64,000 bases of DNA from Cryptosporangium arvum DSM 44712 (GTDB lineage: Bacteria; Actinomycetota; Actinomycetes; Mycobacteriales; Cryptosporangiaceae): NCBI RefSeq assembly GCF_000585375.1, contig NZ_KK073874.1:6974894-7038893 (forward strand), written 5' to 3'. The position numbers were made by a program, and so were the translations under genes. The notes beneath the pieces were generated by a model, which saw nothing but the letters and a program-made list of their open reading frames with translations, searched no databases and was not told the origin of the DNA. Shown here piece after piece: positions 26,489 through 34,980 of the stretch (position 1 is the stretch's first letter; the number at the start of each line of letters is the position of its first letter).

Positions 26489-27513
26489 CGCCGGTCCCGG
26501 CGGCGGGCGACGACGACCGTCGCGTCGTCGGTGCCGCGCGCGTAGTCGCGGTGCAGGACCGCCGCCGCGACGGCCGGGTCGTGGTCGAACAGGCCGGGAT
26601 AGCGGTCGAACTCCAGCCGGCTGCGCAGCCCGTCGCTCCAGAGCACCAGCGTCGCGCCCCGGGGCCAGGGGTACTGCTGGACCCGCGCGGACGGCGGCCG
26701 GGCGCTCAGGCCGAGGCTGCCGCTGAACGTGACGACGCCCTTCTCGGCGCCGTCCACCAGCACCCGGCCGCTGACGTTGCCGATCGCCAGCGCCGAGAGC
26801 GTGTCGGCGCCCGGGTCGAGGACACACACGGTCGCCACCGCGCCCCGGGTTCCCCGTGCGAGTTCGTTGGCCCGCGCGGCGAGGGAGGTCAGCCCGGCGG
26901 GGTCATCGCCGAACACGTCGAGCACCACGTCGGCGGCGGCCGACGCGGCGGGGCCGTGGCCCACCCCGTCCACCACCGCGACCGCCTCGCGCCCCACGTC
27001 GGCGCCGCGCACCGACCACCCGTCACCGCTGACCTCGGAGAGCCCGACGCACACGCCGGCGCAGGTCCGCCGCTCCACCGGCGAACCACCGAGGTCGACG
27101 ACGCCCAGCGCGACCGTGCCGGCGCCGGCGCTGGTCCAGACGTCGAACAAGCCGGACGCGCGGGCAGCCGACCGCAGACCGCAGCCCAGCCCTTTGGGGG
27201 CCGGTGAGCGCCCGTCCAGGGCGGCCTCGAGGTCCCGGATGCCCGGGCCGCGGTCGACCGCGAGGATCTCGACCTGGCCCGGCGGGACCGGGCGCAGCAG
27301 GATCCAGCCGCCGGGCTCGGCGTGGCGCAGCAGGTTCGTGCCCAGCTCGGTGGCGACCAGCTCGGCGCGGGTGACCGCCTTCTCGTCGCCGCCGAGTGCG
27401 CCGACCAGCCGGTTCGCGGTGCGCCGGGCCTCCCCGACCGCCGCGTCGTCGGTGACGACGATCTGCCGGTGGGGCGCGAACCGGACCGCGGCCCGGTGGC
27501 TCACCGGCCCCAT
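26485..27513 (-). CDS. RsbT-like kinase fused to RsbX/PP2C-type phosphatase
   Basis: 342 aa. Residues ~12-135 are an HATPase_c anti-sigma-kinase-like domain (VATELGTNLLRHA, DRGPGIRD, KGLGCGLRSA). Residues ~140-342 are a PP2C/SpoIIE-type serine phosphatase with VVDGVGHGPAA, LVLWSDGL and GTDDATVVV as the metal-binding segments. In Bacillus, RsbT phosphorylates RsbS and RsbR, and RsbX removes those phosphates; here one chain could carry both activities. It overlaps the RsbT gene by 13 bases and the histidine kinase gene by four. Confidence 0.88.
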   Translation of the reverse strand: MGPVSHRAAVRFAPHRQIVVTDDAAVGEARRTANRLVGALGGDEKAVTRAELVATELGTNLLRHAEPGGWILLRPVPPGQVEILAVDRGPGIRDLEAALDGRSPAPKGLGCGLRSAARASGLFDVWTSAGAGTVALGVVDLGGSPVERRTCAGVCVGLSEVSGDGWSVRGADVGREAVAVVDGVGHGPAASAAADVVLDVFGDDPAGLTSLAARANELARGTRGAVATVCVLDPGADTLSALAIGNVSGRVLVDGAEKGVVTFSGSLGLSARPPSARVQQYPWPRGATLVLWSDGLRSRLEFDRYPGLFDHDPAVAAAVLHRDYARGTDDATVVVARRRDRR

Positions 27514-27923
27514 TGGGTGATCACCACCGTCGTGCCCCGGCCCGGGCCGGTGTCGATCGAGAACTCGTCGACGAGCCGCTTGCTGCCGGGCAGGCCCAGC
27601 CCGAGCCCGCCGCCGGTGGTGAAGTTGTCGGTCATCGCCGCGTCCAGGTCGGGGATGCCGGGGCCGGCGTCGCTGAACGTCGCACGCACGCCGCGGCGAC
27701 CGGCCTTGTCCAGGCCTTCGATCAGCACCTCGCCCTGGCCGTGCACCGCGTAGCGGACGATGTTGCGGGCCAGTTCGCTGCCGGCGGTGACGAACTTGGT
27801 CGCCGCGGTCAGCCCGAGGCCGGCCGCCTGCGACTCCGCGCGCAACGTCGTGCGGACGCGCAGCAGGTCGGACTCGGCGAGGATCGTCATCGAGTGCGTC
27901 TCGCCCTCAGTGGAGACGGTCAT
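27501..27923 (-). CDS. rsbT: stressosome switch kinase RsbT
   Basis: 140-residue serine kinase of the HATPase_c family. N box SELARNIVRYA, G1 FSDAGPGIPD and G2 GGGLGLGLPGSKRLVDEF are intact. On stress it phosphorylates RsbS/RsbR, leaves the stressosome and activates a downstream partner (family knowledge). It overlaps rsbS by 17 bases and the next gene by 13. An internal ATG at 27890 is an alternative start. No RsbU, RsbV, RsbW or sigma factor gene lies nearby, so its output partner is probably encoded elsewhere or is one of the two downstream genes. Confidence 0.93.
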   Translation of the reverse strand: MTVSTEGETHSMTILAESDLLRVRTTLRAESQAAGLGLTAATKFVTAGSELARNIVRYAVHGQGEVLIEGLDKAGRRGVRATFSDAGPGIPDLDAAMTDNFTTGGGLGLGLPGSKRLVDEFSIDTGPGRGTTVVITQWGR

Positions 27924-28278
27924 CGCGCAGCCCCGTCAGACGCGCCATGCCCTGTTCGGCGTTGAGCGCGGTGTGCACGTGTTTCATCGAGACGCCGAGT
28001 TCGACGAGCGTGATCGCGACCGCCGGCTGCATGCCGACGACCGTCGTCTCCGCGCCGAGCAGGCGGGTCATCCCGACCAGCCGGGCGATGACCCTGGCCA
28101 CGAACGAGTCGACGAGCGTGAGGCCACTGATGTCGATGAGCATGCCCCTGGCCTGCGTGCGGGCCACTTCCCGGGTGACGACGCGCTCGATCTGCTCGAC
28201 CGTGGCGTCCTCCAGGTCGCCCTGCAGGGTGACCAGGAGGTTCCGGCCGATCCGCATGATCGGGACCTCGTCAGGCAT
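27907..28278 (-). CDS. rsbS: stressosome scaffold protein RsbS (STAS domain)
   Basis: 123-residue single STAS domain. The regulatory phosphoserine is S58 in LTLVDSFVARV, matching Ser59 of the Bacillus protein, preceded by LIDIS. With RsbR it builds the icosahedral stressosome core that sequesters RsbT. ATG 28278 is preferred; it overlaps the rsbR end by eight bases. An ATG at 28257 would give a 116-residue protein. The frame continues upstream to 28311, but that part lies within rsbR. Confidence 0.93.
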   Translation of the reverse strand: MPDEVPIMRIGRNLLVTLQGDLEDATVEQIERVVTREVARTQARGMLIDISGLTLVDSFVARVIARLVGMTRLLGAETTVVGMQPAVAITLVELGVSMKHVHTALNAEQGMARLTGLRDDRLH

Positions 28279-29449
28279 CGACGGGGCGCAGGTCGGGGGA
28301 GAGCGGCGCACCGACCAGCCGGAGCGCCAGCTGCAGTGCGTCCTTGAGGTTGCTGCGGCAACGCAGGCTGCCCAGTTCGATGCCCAGGTGGACGATCGCC
28401 TGCGCGGTCTCGGGCCGGACGCCGGAGAGCACGCTGACGCTGCCCATCAGCCGGGCGGCCTCGACGGTCTTCATCAGGTGCTGCGCGACCTCGGTGTCCA
28501 CGGCCGGGACGCCGCTGACGTCGAGGATGACGACCTCGGCCTGGTCGCGGGCGATGCGTTCGAGCAGGTTCTCGGTGAGTCGGGCGGCGCGGGCGCTGTC
28601 GAGCGTCCCGATCACCGGCAGCACCAGGACGTCGTCCCAGACCTGGATGACCGGCGTGGAGAGCTCCAGGATCTCGTCGCGCTGGCGTGAGACCAGCTGT
28701 TCGGCCTCGCGCCGGTCGCTCTGGTCCCGTGCGACCTTGACGAACCCGATGACGCCGCCGTCGGAGCCGCGGATCGGGCTGAGCACGTCGTTGGCCCAGA
28801 AGCGGCTGCCGTCGCGTCGGAGGCGCCAGCCCTCGGCCTCGAAGCGCCCGTTGGTGACCGCGGCCGCCATCTCCCGCTCCGGGACGCCCCGCTTGGCCTC
28901 GTCCTCGGAGTAGAACATCGAGACCGGCTTGCCGAGCACCTCCTGCGCGCTGTACTGCCGCAGCCGTTCGGCGCCGGGGTTCCAGGACTGCACCAGACCG
29001 TCGGCGTCGAGGCGGATCACCTCGTAGTCGGTGATGCTGCTGAGCATGTCCTCGACGCCGCGCAACGCCAGTTCCTGGTCGCGTCGCTCGGTGAGGTCCC
29101 GGACGAGCAGGAGGTAGCCGCCGGTGACCGGCAGCGGGGTGATCGTGATCGTCGCCCAGAAGCGCTCGCCGCCGTTGCGCACCCGCCAACCGTCGGTGGC
29201 GCGCCGGCCGGCCGAGTCGACGGCGGCCAGGTCGGCACGGAGCGTCTGCGGGTCGGGGTAGAGCAGCTCCGCGGACCGGCCGACGACTTCGTCCGGCTGG
29301 TAGCCGGTGATGTCGCCGATCGCTCCGTGCCAACCTCGGATGACACCGTCGGGGTCGAGCCGGATCAGGCCGAAGTCGGTGATGGCCTCGACCATCTCCC
29401 GGTACTCGGTGTTGCTCCCGCTGCTCGCATCCTGTACCGCGTCACCCAC
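28271..29449 (-). CDS. rsbR: RsbR-type stressosome sensor with two PAS domains and a STAS domain
   Basis: 392 aa. Two PAS domains (about 15-130 and 135-255; second with FWANDVLSPIRGSDGG and VKVARDQSDRREAE) replace the globin-like sensor of Bacillus RsbR. The STAS domain (about 270-385) contains both elements of the RsbT phosphorylation sites: LELSTPVIQVWDD and SGVPAVDTEVAQHL. GTG 29449 is preferred because GGGAGG lies six bases before it; the frame stays open to 29536 with no good site. It heads the R-S-T-TX-HK operon. PAS sensing of redox, light or small ligands is possible; no cofactor residue stands out. Confidence 0.91.
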   Translation of the reverse strand: MGDAVQDASSGSNTEYREMVEAITDFGLIRLDPDGVIRGWHGAIGDITGYQPDEVVGRSAELLYPDPQTLRADLAAVDSAGRRATDGWRVRNGGERFWATITITPLPVTGGYLLLVRDLTERRDQELALRGVEDMLSSITDYEVIRLDADGLVQSWNPGAERLRQYSAQEVLGKPVSMFYSEDEAKRGVPEREMAAAVTNGRFEAEGWRLRRDGSRFWANDVLSPIRGSDGGVIGFVKVARDQSDRREAEQLVSRQRDEILELSTPVIQVWDDVLVLPVIGTLDSARAARLTENLLERIARDQAEVVILDVSGVPAVDTEVAQHLMKTVEAARLMGSVSVLSGVRPETAQAIVHLGIELGSLRCRSNLKDALQLALRLVGAPLSPDLRPVDA

Positions 29450-29498
29450 GCCAGCCTCCCGCAAAGCTTGCCGTTGGTGACACCATATGTACCAAAAG

Positions 29499-30920
29499 TT
29501 AGATCTGTGAATAAGACCCGTCTTTCCGTCGCACAACAGGCAGACGGAGGGAGAAGTAGACGAAGGCCGCGAGGAGTAATCCGACGATCGGGGTCACGTC
29601 GCCGATGGCCGGATTCGACCGGACGACCAGGCCGGTGTACTGCGCCTGGTTGGAGAACAAGCCGATCGAGACGACCAGCCCGGCGACCATCGCGATCGGT
29701 CCGGCCCAGTTGGCGTACCGCCGGTCGTAGAGGATCTCCCCGTAGTCCTGCGAGCGGCGCAACCAGAGGTCGACGAGCGTGACCCCGAGCCACGGCGCGA
29801 TCCAGTACCCGATCACCAGCAGGAAGTTCTCGTACTTGTGTCCGGCGTCCTCGAGCCCGAAGGACGCCACGACGAACCCGACGACGCCGAACGTCAGCGC
29901 GACGAGCGCCCGGCGCAGGTGCGCGGGCAGTTTCACGCCCATCGTCAGGAACGACATCGACCCCGAGTAGATGTTCAGCACGTTCGCCGAGACACCGCCG
30001 ATCGCGATCGCCAGCAGCGTGAGGTTGGCCAGCAGCGAGGGCATCTCGTCGACGAACGCGAGCGTCGGGTTGTCCGACGCCGGCGGGCCGATCGTCACCG
30101 ACGCCGCCCCGACGATCTGCAGCACCGTGCACGCCACGAAGATGCCGAGCCCGGCGAAGATGCCCACCTGACGCCGGTTGGTGTCCGGCGGCAGGTACCG
30201 CGTGTAGTCCGCCGCGTAGGGGTTCCACCCGGAGGCGTACCCGAACACGGCCGCGAGAGTGAGCAGGAAACCGCCCGCGGTGCCGACCCCGGGGATGCCC
30301 TCGCCGGCCGGAGCGCCCGGGTTCGACTTGCTCAGCACCACGACGGTGCCGACCAGGAAGATCACCGCCAGCACCGGGAACGCCCACTTCTCGAACGAGT
30401 GGACGAAGTTGTGCCCGAGGAACGCGATCACGACCTGGGCGAGCACCACGACCACCAGGCAGAGCCAGGTCGGCAGGTCGGTCAGCGCGTTGAGCGCGAA
30501 CGACGCGCTGACGCTGTTGACCGCGAACCAGCCGATGCCCGCGGTGACCGAGAGGAACCCGGCCGGGAGCAGGTTGCCCCAGAAGCCGAACGCACCGCGG
30601 GAGAGCACCATCTCCGGGACGCCGTGGACGGGGCCGCGCGCCGACAGCACGCCGTGCGCGATCGACGAGAGCGCGTTGCCCAGCACGATCGCGGCCACGG
30701 CCTGCCAGAACGTCAGGCCGAACACCAGCGTGGCCAGCACGCCCAGGTAGATCGTGGCGAATTCCAGGTTCGGCGAGGCCCAGGTCCAGAACAGGTTGAG
30801 CGGTGTGCCGTGCCGATCGGCGAGCGGGATCTTCTCGATGCCGCCGGGTTCGACGGCGACGACCTTCGTGCCGTACGCCCCCTCCCGGAGGGGTTCGACG
30901 CCTTCTTCGACCACTGCCAT
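29499..30920 (-). CDS. NCS1-family nucleobase permease
   Basis: 473 aa, about twelve membrane helices. NCS1 hallmarks: an N-terminal soluble tail ending GTPLNLFWTWASPN, the LSRGAFGFWGN segment, GYASGWNPYAADYTRYLP and NVLNIYSGSMSF. It should bring cytosine, uracil, a purine or a related base into the cell by proton or sodium symport. It is the third gene of an operon after the dioxygenase (11-base gap) with GAGGAGA as its ribosome-binding site. The specificity inference rests on the cytosine deaminase at the operon head. Confidence 0.92.
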   Translation of the reverse strand: MAVVEEGVEPLREGAYGTKVVAVEPGGIEKIPLADRHGTPLNLFWTWASPNLEFATIYLGVLATLVFGLTFWQAVAAIVLGNALSSIAHGVLSARGPVHGVPEMVLSRGAFGFWGNLLPAGFLSVTAGIGWFAVNSVSASFALNALTDLPTWLCLVVVVLAQVVIAFLGHNFVHSFEKWAFPVLAVIFLVGTVVVLSKSNPGAPAGEGIPGVGTAGGFLLTLAAVFGYASGWNPYAADYTRYLPPDTNRRQVGIFAGLGIFVACTVLQIVGAASVTIGPPASDNPTLAFVDEMPSLLANLTLLAIAIGGVSANVLNIYSGSMSFLTMGVKLPAHLRRALVALTFGVVGFVVASFGLEDAGHKYENFLLVIGYWIAPWLGVTLVDLWLRRSQDYGEILYDRRYANWAGPIAMVAGLVVSIGLFSNQAQYTGLVVRSNPAIGDVTPIVGLLLAAFVYFSLRLPVVRRKDGSYSQI

Positions 30921-30931
30921 GGGGGTTCTCC

Positions 30932-31873
30932 TCAGCCGATCGTGATGGCGTCTAAGCGTTCGCGGATGAAGTCCCCCGAAACGACCGGAGGGTGCGCTAC
31001 GCGCCCGATGGGAGGCTCCAGCGCCTCCACCACCGCGTCGTGGTTGGCCTCGTAGAAGTAGACGAGCGACACGAGGTCCTCGTCGGGGGCGTCGGCCTGC
31101 GGCGGCAGGACGCGGTGGCGGGCGGAGAGCCAGCGGTCCCCGGTCCAGCGCGCGAGCAGGTCACCGACGTTTATCGTGAACGCGTCCGGGTCGTAGGGCG
31201 CGTCGACCCACTCCCCGTCGGCGGTGTAGACCTGCAGCCCGCCGCTGCCGTACTCGCGGTCGAGCAGCGTCAGCGTGCCGAAGTCGGTGTGCGGGCCGAT
31301 CCGGTACTGCCCCTCCTCGGGTTCGCCGACGACACCCATCGGGGGGTACCAGTTGATGTTCAGCGTCCAGGTGGGGTGGTCGGTCGTCGGGGCGAAGAAC
31401 GCCGTCGGCAGGCCGAGCGCCTCCGCGCAGAGTTCCAGCAGCTGGTCGGCGAGCGTCCGCATCGCGGCCTGGTACTCGGTCAGGGTCCGCTTCAGGGCGG
31501 GCCCCTCGTCCGGCCAGACGTTCGGCTGGAACCACGCCTCGTCGACGTCCGGGTCGCCGACCGGGGTGTCGGCGCCGATCGCGAACGTCTCCTTCAGGTC
31601 CGGTGGGGTCTCGGTGCCCTCGGCGTAGCCGTTGGCCTCGACGCCGGTCGGCAGCCAGCCGCGGCCGCCGACGATGGCGGCGTACCGATGCTTGACGTCG
31701 GCCGGGAGCGCGAAGAACGCCCGGGCGGCGGCGCGGGTCGCCGCACGCAGCTCTGGCGCGACGCCGTGGCCGGTGACCAGCATGAACCCGGAGCGCTGCA
31801 GGGCCGCGTCGACCTGGGCGGCGACGGTTTTCCGGTCCCCGGTGAGGTCGATGGAAGGTACGGGCTCAGTCAA
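30932..31873 (-). CDS. isopenicillin N synthase-family Fe(II) dioxygenase
   Basis: 313 aa, DIOX_N domain then a jelly roll. The iron ligands are H195 and D197 in GPHTDFGTL, and H252 in SARHRVLP. The usual Arg of the RxS motif that anchors 2-oxoglutarate or substrate is absent: the segment reads EDLVSLVYFYEAN, giving L-V-S. Thymine-7-hydroxylase belongs to this superfamily, and the flanking cytosine deaminase and NCS1 permease make oxidation of a pyrimidine base a reasonable inference. The start overlaps the deaminase end by eight bases. Confidence 0.9.
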   Translation of the reverse strand: MTEPVPSIDLTGDRKTVAAQVDAALQRSGFMLVTGHGVAPELRAATRAAARAFFALPADVKHRYAAIVGGRGWLPTGVEANGYAEGTETPPDLKETFAIGADTPVGDPDVDEAWFQPNVWPDEGPALKRTLTEYQAAMRTLADQLLELCAEALGLPTAFFAPTTDHPTWTLNINWYPPMGVVGEPEEGQYRIGPHTDFGTLTLLDREYGSGGLQVYTADGEWVDAPYDPDAFTINVGDLLARWTGDRWLSARHRVLPPQADAPDEDLVSLVYFYEANHDAVVEALEPPIGRVAHPPVVSGDFIRERLDAITIG

Positions 31874-32324
31874 CTTCGGCTCCGATGTCCTCGGCCCACA
31901 GTTCCGGCCGGTTCTTGATGAAGTCGGTCATCAAACCGACGCACTCGGGGTCCTCGAGCAGCGTGACCGTGACGCCGTGCTCGGCGAGCCAGTCGTGGCC
32001 GCCGGAGAACGTCACCGCCTCCCCGATCACCACGTGCCCGATCCCGAACTGACGGACCAGGCCGGAGCAGTACCAGCAGGGCGAGAGCGTGGTGACCATG
32101 ATCGTGTCGAAGTAGGTGGGGCGCCGGCCGGCGTCGCGGAACGCGGCCGTCTCCGCGTGCAGCGACGGGTCACCGTCCTGCACCCGGCGGTTGTGGCCCC
32201 GCCCGAGCAGCGTGCCGTCGGTGGTGAACAGCGCCGCCCCGATCGGGACGCCGCCCTCGGCCAGCCCGGCGCGGGCTTCCTCGACCGCCGCGGCGAGGAG
32301 CGTGGAAGGATCCAGCGTCGTCAT
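31866..32324 (-). CDS. cytosine deaminase, fungal (zinc, small) type
   Basis: 152-residue deaminase of the CDA fold. Zinc site: H56-A-E58 in SLHAETAAF and C83/C86 in SPCWYC. The order TTLSPC…GIGHVVIGEAVTF… and the ending FIKNRPELWAEDIG closely follow yeast Fcy1, unlike the large TIM-barrel CodA of enteric bacteria. It should convert cytosine, and possibly 5-methylcytosine, to uracil or thymine. ATG 32324 is chosen over the longer frame because the Fcy1-like N-terminus begins there. It is the first gene of the nucleobase operon, divergent from the PucR regulator 77 bases away. Confidence 0.88.
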   Translation of the reverse strand: MTTLDPSTLLAAAVEEARAGLAEGGVPIGAALFTTDGTLLGRGHNRRVQDGDPSLHAETAAFRDAGRRPTYFDTIMVTTLSPCWYCSGLVRQFGIGHVVIGEAVTFSGGHDWLAEHGVTVTLLEDPECVGLMTDFIKNRPELWAEDIGAEVD

Positions 32325-32401
32325 GCCCACACTCTGCGCCGGGTCAGGTGCGGTATACAACTGACGCCGCGTCCACACCGATCGGGTGCTTGACTGACAG
32401 A

Positions 32402-33919
32402 ATGTCCTTGACGCTCGCCGAGTTGCTGCAGTTCGACGCGGTGCGCGACGCCCGTCCGGAGGTGCTGGCCGGCCACCGCGCGCTCGACCGGCCGGTGCGC
32501 TGGGTGCACTCGAGCGAGATCTACGAGATCGGCCCGCTGCTCTCCGGCGGCGAGCTACTGCTCACCACCGGCCTCGGGCTGGCCGGCAGCGATGCCGGCG
32601 CGCGCCGCCACTACGTCCGCGACCTGGCCGAACGAGGCGTGAGCGGGCTCGCGGTCGAGCTCGGCCGCAGCTTCCCCGACGTGCCGGCCGAGCTCATCGA
32701 CGAGGCGACGCGGCAGGGGCTGCCGCTGATCGTGCTGCGTGCGGTGGTGCCGTTCATCCGGATGTGCGAGGCCGCCAACACCGCGATCGTCGACGAGGCG
32801 GCTCGGCGGCTGCGGCTGGGCGACCGGGTCACGCGGGCGCTCAACGACGCCTTGATCTCCGGGGCGGGTATCGCCGGGCTGCTGCGCACCGCGGTCGACG
32901 TCACCGGAGCCCCGGTGGTGCTGACCACCGCGAGCGGTGCACTGGTGGCCTCGTACGGAGTTCCGGACGACCACGCGGCCTGGGCCACCGTCGACGCGGC
33001 CGCGGCCGACGCGGAAGTGATCGTGCACGGCCGGGCCTGGGGGCGGCTGGTCGCCGGAGCCGGGTCCGCGTTACCGGCCGAGGACCTCGCCGCGACGATC
33101 GAGCGCACCGCGACCGCGCTGGCGGTGGAGATCCTCCGCACCGGCGACCCGCCGACCGAACGGGAGCGGCACGCCGCCGCGCTCCTGGCCGACCTGGTCG
33201 CCGCCGGTGCGCTGGCCCCGGCCGAGGCGGCGGTCCGCACCGGGCTCGCCGGATTCCGCCCACCGCCGGGGCGGATGCTCGTCGGCGTCGCCGTGGACGC
33301 CCCGGAGACCCGGCCCGCGGTGACGCTGATCGACCAGGCCGCCCGGCTGCTGGGCACCTCCGCGCTGCGGGCCCGCGTCCGGGAGTCGGTGCTGGCCCTG
33401 GTGGTGGCCGACACCGTGGGCGCGGTGGAGAAAGCGTTCGTGGAGGCGGGCCACCGGTCCGGGGCCCCGCAGATCACGGTGGCGATCGGATATCCGGTTC
33501 CGGCGACGAGCACACCGGACTGGGCGGCCTCGCTGGAGAACTCGCGGGCCGCGCTGGCTCTGGCGCTGACCGGCGCCCGGCGCGGTGGAACCCGGCCGAC
33601 GGTGGTGCCGGCTCGCACGCTGGCCCTCGAACTGGAGCTGCGCCGGGGCGGCGGGACGGACGCCTTCGTCGAGCGGACCATCGGCCCGCTGGTGGCCTGG
33701 GACGCCCAGCACCACACCGAGCTGGTGCGGACCCTGGAGCTCTACCTCCGGCACGGCGCGAGCGTCACCCGTACCGCCGCCGTGCTCCACCTCCGGCGCC
33801 AGTCGCTCTACCAGCGGCTGGAGCGCATCGAGACGCTGCTGGGACACCCTCCGGCCGACCCCGCGCTCTACCCGGCGCTCCTCGCAGCCTGCCTGCTGGT
33901 CACGACGAGGTCGCGCTGA
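32402..33919 (+). CDS. PucR-family transcriptional regulator
   Basis: 505 aa. PucR N-terminal sensing domain (residues 1-150, starting LTLAELLQFDAVRDARPEVLAG), a GGDEF-like middle region, and a C-terminal PucR-type helix-turn-helix (ELVRTLELYLRHGASVTRTAAVLHLRRQSLYQRLERIE, in part). PucR proteins respond to nucleobase breakdown products such as allantoin. Divergent orientation to the cytosine deaminase-dioxygenase-permease operon makes that operon the likely target. ATG 32402 is preferred to the upstream open frame. The 3' end overlaps the convergent TerC gene by 20 bases. Confidence 0.93.
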   Translation: MSLTLAELLQFDAVRDARPEVLAGHRALDRPVRWVHSSEIYEIGPLLSGGELLLTTGLGLAGSDAGARRHYVRDLAERGVSGLAVELGRSFPDVPAELIDEATRQGLPLIVLRAVVPFIRMCEAANTAIVDEAARRLRLGDRVTRALNDALISGAGIAGLLRTAVDVTGAPVVLTTASGALVASYGVPDDHAAWATVDAAAADAEVIVHGRAWGRLVAGAGSALPAEDLAATIERTATALAVEILRTGDPPTERERHAAALLADLVAAGALAPAEAAVRTGLAGFRPPPGRMLVGVAVDAPETRPAVTLIDQAARLLGTSALRARVRESVLALVVADTVGAVEKAFVEAGHRSGAPQITVAIGYPVPATSTPDWAASLENSRAALALALTGARRGGTRPTVVPARTLALELELRRGGGTDAFVERTIGPLVAWDAQHHTELVRTLELYLRHGASVTRTAAVLHLRRQSLYQRLERIETLLGHPPADPALYPALLAACLLVTTRSR

Positions 33920-34898
33920 GCTCCTTCTCCGGGGCCGTGCGGCGCGACTTCCACAGGCTCGCGAGCGTCGTCACGGCCAACGTGCCGATGATGACGACGA
34001 GCGAGAGCCAGATCGGCACCTCCGGCACCCACTCGATCTCGTGGCCGCCGTTGATGAACGGCAGCGAGTTCTCGTGCAGCGCCTCGAGGATCAGCTTCAC
34101 GCCGATGAACGCGAGGATGAACGAGAGGCCGATCGAGAGGTAGACGAGCCGGTCGAGCAGGCCGCCGAGCAGGAAGTACAGCTGACGCAGACCCATCAGC
34201 GCGAACACGTTCGCGGTGAAGATCAGGAACGGCTCGCGGGTGAGGCCGAAGATGGCCGGGATCGAGTCGAACGCGAACAGCAGATCGGTGGTGCCGATCG
34301 CGATGAGCACCACGACCATCGGCGTCCAGATCCGCTTGCCGTTCTCGTGCGTGCGCAGCTTGCCGTCGCCGAAGTCCTTGGAGATCGGCAGCACCCGGCG
34401 CGACCACCGGATCAGCACGTTCTCCTTGAAGTCCTCTTCCTCCTCGTGGTGGAAGGCCAGGTTCCACGCCGTGTAGAGCAGGAAAGCGCCGAACAGGAAG
34501 AACACCCAGATGAAGCGCTCGATCGCGGCCGCGCCGGCCGCGATGAAGATGCCGCGCAGCACCAGCGCGAGCACGATGCCGATCAGCAGCACCTTCTGCT
34601 GGAAGACCCGGGGAACCTTGAACCGGCTCATGATCACCAGGAACACGAACAGGTTGTCGACCGACAGGCTGTACTCGGTCAGCCAGCCGGCGTAGAACTC
34701 ACCGGCGTAGCGTCCGCCGGCCAGCCAGAGGATGCCGAGACCGAAGATCAACGCCAACGCGACGTAGCCGATGACGCCCATCGTGCTCTCGCGCGTCGAG
34801 GGCTCGTGCGGCCGCCGGCCGATCACCCACACGTCGAACGCGAGCAGGACGACGAGCGCGCCCAGCACGCTCCACTCCACCCAGACAGGTATGTCCAC
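33900..34898 (-). CDS. TerC-family membrane protein (second of tandem pair)
   Basis: 332 aa, seven or more membrane helices. The two acidic metal-binding helices are present: EYSLSVDNLFVF and TTDLLFAFDSIPA. The family exports manganese or supports metal loading of exported proteins (family knowledge). It lies 82 bases after its paralogue on the same strand, with no riboswitch of its own visible, so it is probably co-transcribed. The cytoplasmic loop FHHEEEEDFKEN is acidic. The end overlaps the pucR end by 20 bases. Confidence 0.92.
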   Translation of the reverse strand: MDIPVWVEWSVLGALVVLLAFDVWVIGRRPHEPSTRESTMGVIGYVALALIFGLGILWLAGGRYAGEFYAGWLTEYSLSVDNLFVFLVIMSRFKVPRVFQQKVLLIGIVLALVLRGIFIAAGAAAIERFIWVFFLFGAFLLYTAWNLAFHHEEEEDFKENVLIRWSRRVLPISKDFGDGKLRTHENGKRIWTPMVVVLIAIGTTDLLFAFDSIPAIFGLTREPFLIFTANVFALMGLRQLYFLLGGLLDRLVYLSIGLSFILAFIGVKLILEALHENSLPFINGGHEIEWVPEVPIWLSLVVIIGTLAVTTLASLWKSRRTAPEKELSATSS

Positions 34899-34980
34899 CG
34901 GTCAGGCCTTCCTCGAGTCCGACCCGCGCCGAGTTACATGGTGCGACAACGGCATCGCCGTCCGTCGCTGAATGCCTGAT

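Noticed and set aside
30932-31873. penicillin biosynthesis gene
   Set aside because: The isopenicillin N synthase fold is generic; no other beta-lactam genes are present and the neighbours point to nucleobases.
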